Of a stretch of DNA of 64,000 bases, positions 55,161-64,000 are shown piece by piece. How positions within the stretch are numbered: position 1 is the first letter of the stretch; each line of letters begins with the position of its first letter. Below the pieces are notes generated by a model. It saw only the letters and a list, made by a program, of their open reading frames with translations. It was not told where the DNA came from and did no database searches. The translations under genes and the position numbers were made by a program. Source of the DNA: Microbacterium sp. ET2 (GTDB lineage Bacteria; Actinomycetota; Actinomycetes; Actinomycetales; Microbacteriaceae); contig NZ_CP128170.1 in NCBI RefSeq assembly GCF_030347395.1, positions 2,728,001-2,792,000 of the forward strand. The letters run 5' to 3'.

Positions 55161-56440
55161 ATGACGTCCGCGCCGATCCCCACCGCGACCGACAGCACCG
55201 ACCACGCCACCGCGGGTATCGCCCTCCCCGGCGACCGCGCCGGCACGTACCGGGTGACCGATCCCCTCGACACGGACTACTACGGCGTCTTCGCCGACAT
55301 CGGCGGCGCGGAGCGCGACGCGTGGTCCCGCGCGCGCGTGCTGATCTCGGAGTACGGCGACCGGTCGGCAGCGCAGTGGGATGCCGGTGAGTACGACATA
55401 TCGATCGTGCGGCGTATGGGCGAGCTCGACCTCTTCGTCGACGGCATCGAGCATGACGGTCTGACCGCCCTCTCGCCACTGGCCGCGGGACTGGTCAACA
55501 TGGAGATCTCGCGCGGCGACGGATCGCTCGGCACCGTGCTCGCGGTTCAGGGCGGCCTGGCCCTGCGCACCCTGGCGCTGTTCGGCAGCGATGCGCAGAA
55601 GGCGCAGTACCTGCAGCCGATCGCCCGCGGGGAGGTGCTCGGCTCGTTCGCCCTGACCGAGCCCGACCACGGCTCCGATTCGGTCTCGCTCGAGACCCGC
55701 GCGACGCGCGCCGCCGACGGCGGGTGGATCATCGACGGCGCCAAGAAGTGGATCGGCAACGGCGCCTCCGGCGGGGTCACCTTCGTCTGGGCCCGCGTCG
55801 AGTCGCCCGGCGCCGATGACCACGGCAAGGTGCGGTGCTTCCTCGTGCCGCAGGAGACCGAGGGGTACCACGGCGAGCCCATCACCGGGAAGGCGTCGCT
55901 GCGCGGCATCCATCAGGCGCACATCGCCCTGCGGGGCGTCCGGCTTGCCGCCGACGCGGTGCTGCCGGGCAGCCGCAGCTTCAAGGACGCCTCGACGGTG
56001 CTCTACGCCACCCGGTCGGGGGTCGCCTGGTCGGCGCTCGGTCACGCGACCGCCTGCTACGAGGCGGCACTGCAGTACTCCCAGCAGCGCGAGCAGTTCG
56101 GCAAGCGCCTCGCGGCATTCCAGATGGTGCAGGAGCGTCTCACCCAGATGCTCTCGGAGCCACCGCCATGCAGCTGTACTGCCGTCACCTCGCCGACCTC
56201 GAGGCATCCGGGGGTCTGCGGCCGACGCAGGCGTCGCTGGCGAAGTACCACAACACCCGCACCGCCCGCCGGATCGCCGCCACCGCGCGCGATCTCCTGG
56301 GCGGCAACGGGATCCTCCTGGAGTACGGCGTGATGCAGCACATGGCCGACATCGAGGCCATCCACACCTACGAGGGCACCGAGTCGATCCAGGCGCTCCT
56401 CCTCGGTCGCGACATCACGGGTGTGAGCGCGTTCGCCTGA
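55161..56440 (+). pseudogene. Acyl-CoA dehydrogenase, frameshifted near residue 332
   Basis: A glutaryl/acyl-CoA dehydrogenase-type flavoprotein starts at ATG 55161. Family motifs include GSFALTEPDHGSDSVSLETRATRA, WIIDGAKKWIGNG and RGIHQAHIALRGVRL. At about 56158 the frame breaks after VQERLTQMLSE. In the next frame the expected end continues: ATAMQLYCRHLADLEASGGL, RDLLGGNGILLEYGVMQHMADIEAIHTYEGTESIQALLLGRDITG, to 56440. Loss of one G (GAGGCC to GAGCC) would explain it. It oxidises acyl-CoA with FAD when intact. The TetR gene downstream converges on it. Confidence 0.82.
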
Positions 56441-56443
56441 GCG

Positions 56444-57118
56444 CTACTCCGACAGCGCGTCGCGCAGGCGACGCGCCACTTCGGCGCTGGGCGTGCGGCG
56501 CGGGAACACCGCGACCACGAGGTCGTCCGGGGCCGGTGCCGACTCCTCGGGCAGCACTCCGAAACGCCGGCGTGCGTCATCCAGCGCGCGCGTGAGAACC
56601 GACACCGGCACGCGTCTCGGACCGCGGATCAGCCGCCTCAGCACGTGGTTGTGCACCGCGGTGACGAGCGCCGAGAACCCCACCGCGTCGAGGGGATCGA
56701 GTCCCGGCAGCGCCTGACGGAGGTACTCGTCGAAGAGGCGCTCGTAACGGAAGACGGTCACGATCTCGCGGTCGCGCAGCGCCGGGATCTGCCGCACCAC
56801 GGCATAGCGTCGCCGGGCGAGCTCGGGGTCGGCCGCGAAATGCTGATACACCTGCACGGATGCGTCGCATACGGCCGCCCACGGATCGTCATGCGGTTGC
56901 GCGAGAAAAGCCCGGAGTTCTTCGAGCAGGCCCTCGTGGTCGGCGAAGACCACGTCTTCCTTGCCGCCGTACTGGCGGAAGAACGTCGAGCGCGACATCC
57001 CCGCCGCCCGCGCGATCTGATCGACCGAGGTCTGGTCGAACCCCTGCGTGTGGAACAGCTCGACCGCGGCCGCCACGACACCGGTGCGGCCGACGAACGC
57101 AGGATCGGCGTCGCTCAC
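56444..57118 (-). CDS. TetR/AcrR family transcriptional regulator
   Basis: This is a 224-aa regulator. The N-terminal HTH reads VVAAAVELFHTQGFDQTSVDQIARAAGMSRSTFFRQYGGKEDVVFADHE, typical of TetR. The C-terminal ligand-binding part is helical. The start GTG 57118 has TAAGCT 6 nt upstream on the minus strand (leaderless). It ends 4 bp from the acyl-CoA dehydrogenase gene, so it is a likely controller of that locus, perhaps responding to acyl-CoA. Confidence 0.88.
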   Translation of the reverse strand: MSDADPAFVGRTGVVAAAVELFHTQGFDQTSVDQIARAAGMSRSTFFRQYGGKEDVVFADHEGLLEELRAFLAQPHDDPWAAVCDASVQVYQHFAADPELARRRYAVVRQIPALRDREIVTVFRYERLFDEYLRQALPGLDPLDAVGFSALVTAVHNHVLRRLIRGPRRVPVSVLTRALDDARRRFGVLPEESAPAPDDLVVAVFPRRTPSAEVARRLRDALSE

Positions 57119-57208
57119 GGTCCGAGCTTAGCGGCGGGCTCTCGCGGGCCGCGTGGAGCCGGTGCGACAACGTGATCGAGGACGACTCCTCACGCATTTG
57201 TCAAGGGC

Positions 57209-58009
57209 ATGGCCCCGTTCGGTTCATGGTCCTTCACTGTATTCATGTCCCTCTTCGCCGCGGCGGTGAACACCACCGGTCAGGCGCTTCCGCGCGGTGA
57301 GCGCTACGACGTCGTGGTGGTCGGGGCCTCGCTCACGGGGCTCGTCGCGACCCTCCTGCTCACACAGTCCGGTCGCCGGGTGGCCCTGGTCGAAGCGGGG
57401 GTGATCGGTCCGGTCCGTCCCGGTGGGAGCCGCGATGCGAACGAGGAGACCGCGCTCGCCGCGGCGCTCGTGGCCGCCGGCGCGGCGCTGCACACCGGCA
57501 CCGTGGTGCATGCCGTGACCTCGGCCAGCCCGTGCCGGCTCGACACCGAGCATGGTCCGCTCTTCGCCGATCAGGTGATCCTCGCCACCGGCGCGCGCGA
57601 CGCCGACTCCGTCTATCGCCCCGGACCCACCCCGTCGCGCGGGCGCGCGGCGTCGTACCTGCTGCCGCCGCCGTCGTCGTCGTCGGATCCGAGGACGGAT
57701 GACGGGGCGCGGCGCCTCTCCGACACTCCCGCGTCGATCAGCCCCGTGTCCATCGGGCCCGCGCCGGCGGTGGGCAAAGCACCGCGTTCGCTCGGGCGTA
57801 TCCGCTACGTCACCTCCTGCCACGGACGAGGCCGGACGCGGGCGGCCCCGGCGGCCCTCGAGGTGGTCGCAGACATCCTGCAGCTCGCCCGCATCGACCG
57901 ACCCGGGTGGAAGGTGACTCTCCAAAAGGCGAAGACCGCGCAGCAGGCGCACGTCGTGAAGACCGCCCGGAAACCCGACGCCCCGCCCGCGACCTCGTCG
58001 GTCGCGTAG
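57209..58009 (+). CDS. Abbreviated FAD/NAD(P)-binding-like protein
   Basis: This is a 266-aa protein. Residues about 34-62 form a dinucleotide-binding Rossmann unit (YDVVVVGASLTGLVATLLLTQSGRRVALVEAG), and DQVILATGARD at about 123-133 resembles the second FAD motif. The usual substrate domain of about 250 residues is missing; the C-terminal half is Arg/Pro/Ser-rich. It could be a decayed oxidoreductase or a shortened one with a new role. ATG 57209 or 57245 may start it. Confidence in function is low. Confidence 0.5.
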   Translation: MAPFGSWSFTVFMSLFAAAVNTTGQALPRGERYDVVVVGASLTGLVATLLLTQSGRRVALVEAGVIGPVRPGGSRDANEETALAAALVAAGAALHTGTVVHAVTSASPCRLDTEHGPLFADQVILATGARDADSVYRPGPTPSRGRAASYLLPPPSSSSDPRTDDGARRLSDTPASISPVSIGPAPAVGKAPRSLGRIRYVTSCHGRGRTRAAPAALEVVADILQLARIDRPGWKVTLQKAKTAQQAHVVKTARKPDAPPATSSVA

Positions 58010-58062
58010 CGGGGCAGCAGAGCCTCTCGCGTGGCGGGGCGTCAGGGTCGGCGAGCCCCCAC

Positions 58063-58560
58063 TCAGCCGACGAACGTGATCACACCCGTGATGATGAGCG
58101 TGATGAGGGTGGTCCACAGGGCGATCGCGACGGCCTGCCAGAACAGCACCCGGCCGGGGGCGACGCCGGTGGACACCAGCGCCGCGGCGGTGAACTGCGT
58201 CGGCACCAGCAGCGGGCCGAGGAGGCTCACGCCGGGGGTTCCGTAGCGCTCGTAGGCGCGCATGACCTTCTGGCGACGCGGCGACTGCTCCGGTGCTTCC
58301 CGCCCCCCGCGAGTCGTCACTGCGGTGCGGACCCGGGCGCCGGCGAAGACGACCACGGCGACGCAGAGGAAGTTCCCGGCGAATCCGGCGATGCCGGCGA
58401 CCACCGGATGGATGCCGCCGATGATGCCGATCGCCGCGGCCCCCTCGCCCTCGATGAAGGGCACGGCGCCGGCGAGGGCGACGATGAGCGGCCGGAGAAG
58501 CTCGGGCATCTGAGCGACGAGATTCTGGAAGCCGAGAACGAGGTCGGCGATGGGGTTCAC
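58063..58560 (-). CDS. Small multidrug efflux/export-type membrane protein
   Basis: This is a 165-aa integral membrane protein resembling the small multi-drug export family (COG2426). It shows helices LIVALAGAVPFIEGEGAAAIGIIGGIHPVVAGIAGFAGNFLCVAVVV, then a cytoplasmic Arg-rich loop, GTPGVSLLGPLLVPTQFTAAALVSTGV and a final LWTTLITLIITGVITFV. The PFIEGEGAA motif is typical. Substrate is unknown. It is a stand-alone gene, divergent from the histidine kinase 154 bp away. Confidence 0.8.
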   Translation of the reverse strand: MNPIADLVLGFQNLVAQMPELLRPLIVALAGAVPFIEGEGAAAIGIIGGIHPVVAGIAGFAGNFLCVAVVVFAGARVRTAVTTRGGREAPEQSPRRQKVMRAYERYGTPGVSLLGPLLVPTQFTAAALVSTGVAPGRVLFWQAVAIALWTTLITLIITGVITFVG

Positions 58561-58713
58561 GGTGTCTCCCTGCGGATCGGACGGAGCCGTCTGTCGGACG
58601 GTGATTCCATCTCACGCGGTCCGAGCCCGCGGCGGCAGTGCCGGAGCGTCACCTGCTCCCGGGAGGATGCTGGGCGCGAGGGGTGACAAAAGTCATGGTC
58701 GTACTGTGGCGGT

Positions 58714-59952
58714 GTGACCGACGCATCCCGTCCGACCGTCGCATCCGCGCCGCAGCCGGCCGCGCGAGCCCTCTCGCGCGGGGTGACGGCGACCTGGTGG
58801 TACACCGCCGGGTCGGTGATGATGTTCCAGGCCGTGACGCTGTTCTTCTGGCTCGTGCCGACGCTCACCGGCGGCGTGGCCCTCGAGGTCGCGGTCTACC
58901 TGGCCGCCTCGGCGGTGTCGCTCGCCTCGAGCGTGCCCCTGCTGGCACGGTACGGCCGGCGACGACGACTGGGCGATTCCGACGACGAGGAGCGGTTCTC
59001 CGCCACCGTGCTCTGGTCGCTCGTCGCCGCATCCGGCGCCGCAGCGGTGGTCGGGGCGATCGCCGTGTCGGTGCTCGAGGCCGCGGCGCTCGTCGCACTG
59101 GCGGTGCTGCTGCTGCGCTGGCGGCCCGGTGTACGGCTTCGTCTGGTCACGGCGGTCACCGTCGTGCTCGTTGCGATCTGGATCGTCGAGCCGGTCGCGA
59201 CGGGTCGGGCGCTGACCGGTCAGGTCGATTTCGTCTACAACCTGTTCTCCGTGCTGCTGCCGCCCACCGCGGTGGTGTGCCTGTGGTGGTGGGACATCGT
59301 CCTCGCCCTCGATGAGGCCCGCGCCGCCGAGGCACGGCTCGCGGCCGCCCAGGAGCGGCTGCGGCTCGCGGGTGATCTGCACGACCTGCAGGGGCACCAC
59401 CTGCAGGTGATCGCCCTGCAGCTGGAGCTGGCGGAGCGGATGCTGCCGCGCAATCCCGACGCCGCCGCCGAGCAGGTGCGGCTGGCCCGGGCGTCGGTCG
59501 ACGAGGCCCGCTCGGGCACGCGCGCGCTCGCCGCGCGGTTCCGCGGCGTTCCGCTGCCCGACGAGCTCGCCAACGCCGCCGATCTGCTCCGGGCGGCTGG
59601 CCTCCGCGTCGAGCTCGACGTCGACCCGCGTGCCGACGCCGCGCCCGCCGACATCCTGGGTCCGGTGGTGCGGGAGTCGACGACGAACATCCTCAAGCAC
59701 GGCGGTGGCGCGTGGGTGCAGGTGCGTCTCGCCCTCGAAACGGAAGGGGTCGGCCAGGTGTGGCGGCTCGACATCAGCAACGACCTACCGGTCCTGACGG
59801 CGCCCTCGCACGCGGCACCTGCCGGATCGGGGCTGCCGGGCATCGCCGAGCGGGTGGGCTCGGTCGGAGGGGCAGCGCGGTGGGATGCGGCGCACGAGCG
59901 CTTCACCCTCGAGGTCACCGTGCCCGCCGCATCCGTCGGGGGTCTGTCATGA
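58714..59952 (+). CDS. DesK-type sensor histidine kinase
   Basis: This is a 412-aa membrane kinase. About five to six N-terminal transmembrane helices (residues about 28-190) are followed by a HisKA_3 domain with the phospho-acceptor His in LAGDLHDLQGHHLQ and an HATPase domain (VVRESTTNILKHGGGAWVQV; AGSGLPGIAERV). DesK-type kinases sense membrane state or envelope stress. GTG 58714 has TACTGT 6 nt upstream, implying leaderless transcription. Its stop overlaps the response regulator start (ATGA). The trigger is unknown. Confidence 0.9.
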   Translation: MTDASRPTVASAPQPAARALSRGVTATWWYTAGSVMMFQAVTLFFWLVPTLTGGVALEVAVYLAASAVSLASSVPLLARYGRRRRLGDSDDEERFSATVLWSLVAASGAAAVVGAIAVSVLEAAALVALAVLLLRWRPGVRLRLVTAVTVVLVAIWIVEPVATGRALTGQVDFVYNLFSVLLPPTAVVCLWWWDIVLALDEARAAEARLAAAQERLRLAGDLHDLQGHHLQVIALQLELAERMLPRNPDAAAEQVRLARASVDEARSGTRALAARFRGVPLPDELANAADLLRAAGLRVELDVDPRADAAPADILGPVVRESTTNILKHGGGAWVQVRLALETEGVGQVWRLDISNDLPVLTAPSHAAPAGSGLPGIAERVGSVGGAARWDAAHERFTLEVTVPAASVGGLS

Positions 59953-60551
59953 TCCGCATCCTCATCGCCGACGACGAGGACATGATCCGCTCGGCGCTCG
60001 CGGCGCTGCTGCGGCTCGAGGACGATTTCGAGGTCGTCGCCGAGTGCCGCGACGGAGAGGAGGCCGTCGCCGAGGCGGTGCGTCTTCGCCCCACCGTGTG
60101 CCTGCTCGATCTGGAGATGCCGGGCCTCGACGGCGTCGATGCGGCCGCGCGCATCCGTCGTCAGGCGGGGTCGAAGTGCGTGGTGGTGACGCGGCACGCG
60201 CGACCGGGGGTGCTGCGCCGGGCGCTCAGCGCGGGGGTCGACGGGTTCTTGCCCAAGTCGCGGCGGGCGCAGGATGTCGCCGCGGTGATCCGCGACGTCG
60301 CCGCCGGGCGGCGCTACGTCGACCCCGAGATCGCCGCCGACGCCCTCACCGACGAGCGGAGCCCCCTCACCGACCGCGAGCTCGACGTGCTGCGTGCGGG
60401 ATCACGCGGTGAGACGATCGCCGAGATCGCGGCGACACTGCACCTCTCACCCGGGACCGTGCGCAACCACGTCTCGGCCGTGCTCGGGAAGCTCGGCCTC
60501 GCGACGCGTCAGCAGGCAGCGATCCTCGCGCGCGAGCGCGGGTGGATCTGA
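59949..60551 (+). CDS. NarL/DesR-type response regulator
   Basis: This is a 200-aa response regulator. The receiver domain has the acidic pocket IADDED, the phosphorylated Asp in LLDLEMPGLDG and the conserved Lys in FLPKS. The LuxR-type HTH is LTDRELDVLRAGSRGETIAEIAATLHLSPGTVRNHVSAVLGKLG. It partners the DesK-type kinase with which it overlaps. DesK/DesR-type pairs often regulate ABC exporters, and drug-type ABC genes are elsewhere in this window. Confidence 0.92.
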   Translation: MIRILIADDEDMIRSALAALLRLEDDFEVVAECRDGEEAVAEAVRLRPTVCLLDLEMPGLDGVDAAARIRRQAGSKCVVVTRHARPGVLRRALSAGVDGFLPKSRRAQDVAAVIRDVAAGRRYVDPEIAADALTDERSPLTDRELDVLRAGSRGETIAEIAATLHLSPGTVRNHVSAVLGKLGLATRQQAAILARERGWI

Positions 60552-60628
60552 GGGCGGTCGGCACTGCGCGCCTCTCGCGCCAGCTGGCGCGATCTGCCGG
60601 TCTGCGTAGCCCTTCGCGTCAGGCGAAC

Positions 60629-60686
60629 GCTGTCGCGCGGGTTCGGCTGGCGCATTGTGCGGGTCGGGCACGCATTTCGCGACAGG
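60629..60686. repeat. Intergenic repeat units before sucC
   Basis: The 291-bp gap between the response regulator and sucC holds GCTGTCGCGCGGGTTCGGC, GGCGCATTGTGCGGG and CGCATTTCGCGACAGG, degenerate forms of the GTCRCRA...TTGTGAC family seen in other gaps. No gene is seen. The sucC operator palindrome lies further on at 60783. Confidence 0.35.
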
Positions 60687-60782
60687 TGAGCGCGGGCCGG
60701 CGGGCCAGGGAAAGAGGCCCGGCATCGAGACAACCGGGATGAGGCGGTCCGTCGCCGGTAGTAGGGTAGGGGACTGGCCGAT

Positions 60783-60798
60783 ATCTCGATATCGAGAT
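60783..60798. promoter_or_regulatory. 16-bp perfect palindrome upstream of sucCD
   Basis: ATCTCGATATCGAGAT is a perfect palindrome, AT-rich against GC-rich surroundings, 44 bp upstream of the sucC start. It probably binds a dimeric regulator of the TCA-cycle operon; the regulator is not identified. Confidence 0.6.
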
Positions 60799-60842
60799 TT
60801 CTTCGGCCCACACACCACCGTTCGCCCAGCGAAGGACTCTCT

Positions 60843-62937
<2,095 letters not shown>

Positions 62938-62942
62938 GCCGG

Positions 62943-63389
62943 ATGCCGCTGAAGGGCGAGTACAAGCCGAGCACGTCGCAGTGGGCGCGTGAGCAGGCCG
63001 AGCAGTACGAGGCGTCGGGCGGAACCGAAGCCAACCTCCTGCGCGGCGTGCCGATCATCGTGCTGACCACGGTCGGCGCGAAGAGCGGGGGCCTGCGCAA
63101 GACGGCGCTGATGCGCGTCGAGCACGAGGGGCGCTACGCAGTCGTCGCCTCGAAGGGCGGCGCACCCGACGAACCCGCATGGGCTGCGAACATGCGCGCG
63201 CACGCGCACGTCGAACTGCAGGATGGCGCGGTCAAGCGCGACTATCGGGCGCGCGAGCTCTCGGGCGACGAGTACACCGAATGGTGGAACCGCTCGGCCG
63301 AGGTGTGGCCCGACTACAACGAGTATCAGAAGAAGACCGACCGCACCATCGCGGTCTTCGTCCTGGAACCGTTCGACCCGTCGGAGTAG
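62943..63389 (+). CDS. Nitroreductase/deazaflavin (F420)-dependent oxidoreductase
   Basis: This is a 148-aa protein of the DDN family. It has [53 protein letters not shown], the typical split-barrel cofactor site, and [24 protein letters not shown]-type enzymes reduce quinones or nitro compounds with reduced F420. It starts 5 bp after sucD, so it may be cotranscribed with sucCD. Confidence 0.9.
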   Translation: MPLKGEYKPSTSQWAREQAEQYEASGGTEANLLRGVPIIVLTTVGAKSGGLRKTALMRVEHEGRYAVVASKGGAPDEPAWAANMRAHAHVELQDGAVKRDYRARELSGDEYTEWWNRSAEVWPDYNEYQKKTDRTIAVFVLEPFDPSE

Positions 63390-63458
63390 CCCGAGAAATC
63401 CCCGGAGGATGCCGCGCCGCGCCGTGGTCGCGCCCGGTCGCCGGTCTACGATCGGGCC

Positions 63459-63995
63459 GTGAAGTCGGAGACCGCCCTCGTGCTGGCGTGCGTGGGCGCC
63501 CTGGGCGCGGCGGCGGGGATCGGTCTCGCGGTGGCGGTCGCCCTTCCGCCGAGCCTGGCGAACCTCGGCGCCACGGTGTACGAGACGCCGACCGAGGTCA
63601 CGATCGCCGACGCCTCGGTGACTCTCACGGCGCCCGCGGGCTGGATCGTCCGGCGCCCGCCCTTCGACGATGACGAATTGACCCTCACCAGTCCCGACGG
63701 GCGACTCGAGATCGCGGTCACCGAGCTGGGCGGGGGCTTCGACACCGCGTATGCGGACCTCGTCCGCGGAAGCGACGCGCAGGGCGCCGTGCCCGTGACC
63801 GAGACCCTGTCCTCGGGCTCGCGCACCCAGCACACCGAAGTCGCGGGCGACGACGGCGGCGTCGTCCTGGCGGCCGTCGGAGACGAGCGCGGTCCGGTCA
63901 GCGCGGGAATCGTCGCGCGGGTCGCCGACGGGAGCATCGACGACTACCGCTACGCGATCGCCGAGGTGCTCGACACCGTGCGGGTCCCGTCGTGA
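63459..63995 (+). CDS. Signal-anchored protein of unknown function
   Basis: This is a 178-aa protein with an N-terminal hydrophobic helix (ALVLACVGALGAAAGIGLAVAVAL) after a short n-region, then an extracytoplasmic domain of beta-type strands (VTLTAPAGWIVRRPPFDDDELTLTSPDGRLEIAVTELGGGF). There is no Cys in a lipobox at the usual place. TACGAT (63447-63452) is 6 nt upstream of GTG 63459, consistent with leaderless transcription. I do not recognise a family. Confidence 0.7.
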   Translation: MKSETALVLACVGALGAAAGIGLAVAVALPPSLANLGATVYETPTEVTIADASVTLTAPAGWIVRRPPFDDDELTLTSPDGRLEIAVTELGGGFDTAYADLVRGSDAQGAVPVTETLSSGSRTQHTEVAGDDGGVVLAAVGDERGPVSAGIVARVADGSIDDYRYAIAEVLDTVRVPS

Positions 63996-64000
63996 GTCGG

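Noticed and set aside
59949..60551. The NarL-type regulator as the DevR for the boxes at 20-25 kb
   Set aside because: It overlaps a DesK-type kinase with several membrane helices and not a GAF-domain DevS sensor; the link would be guesswork.

Overview
The window is high-GC, gene-dense actinobacterial DNA, most likely Microbacteriaceae and plausibly Microbacterium. The inference rests on overall gene content (AfsR/SARP regulators, an F420-type reductase, DUF2510 and SseB proteins), frequent GTG starts, and many starts preceded by TANNNT 6-9 nt upstream, the leaderless promoter style of Actinobacteria. No species can be named from the sequence alone.

Layout. 1-9.2 kb: a 5'-truncated SDR dehydrogenase, a membrane gene broken by an in-frame TGA, a cyclodeaminase-like protein, a DUF1345 membrane protein, a large ATP-binding LuxR regulator divergent from two alpha/beta hydrolases and an MBL hydrolase, then TM2 and YdeI-like genes. 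9.2-19.7 kb: a catabolic island (L-2-hydroxyacid oxidase, Hyi/OtnI-like isomerase, racemase-like enzyme, cytosolic binding protein, GntR-FCD regulator, DUF1537 four-carbon acid sugar kinase, GH51 arabinofuranosidase, ABC sugar importer). Its promoter regions share the operator CTATACTATAG, so it looks like one regulon. 19.7-25.3 kb: a stress/dormancy-type block (PNPOx-fold protein, PEP synthase, acetyltransferase, two universal stress proteins) carrying three DevR/DosR-like boxes, ending with a tRNA-like cloverleaf.

25.3-38.5 kb: a WYL regulator divergent from a drug-type ABC exporter, small enzymes, an aminoglycoside nucleotidyltransferase fused to SH3-like repeats, an mhqO/mhqD-like dioxygenase-hydrolase pair, a second ABC exporter, an aldo/keto reductase, a PIN-like protein and a lactonase-like beta-propeller. 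38.6-44.1 kb: PcrA helicase, an 810-bp non-coding stretch with palindromic repeats and a perfectly phased 26-unit 11-bp array, SseB-like protein, and a stand-alone LigD-type polymerase. 44.1-52.5 kb: two exported lipoproteins (one a trypsin-like protease with a PDZ-like region) followed by two tandem AfsR/SARP-type regulators; both lipoprotein promoters carry matching 11-bp-spaced heptamer repeats. 52.7-64 kb: ATP-dependent DNA ligase, AI-2E family transporter, a frameshifted acyl-CoA dehydrogenase with a TetR regulator, an abbreviated FAD-like protein, a small efflux protein, a DesK/DesR-type two-component pair, sucCD behind a 16-bp palindrome, an F420-type oxidoreductase and a secreted protein of unknown function.

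Four genes are disrupted (in-frame TGA near 998; frameshifts near 19925, 22350 and 56158). Two of the frameshifts look like loss of one G in a short G run, so sequence error is a serious alternative to real decay. The most promising undescribed biology is the CTATACTATAG regulon, the SARP-linked lipoprotein/protease locus, and the 11-bp array.
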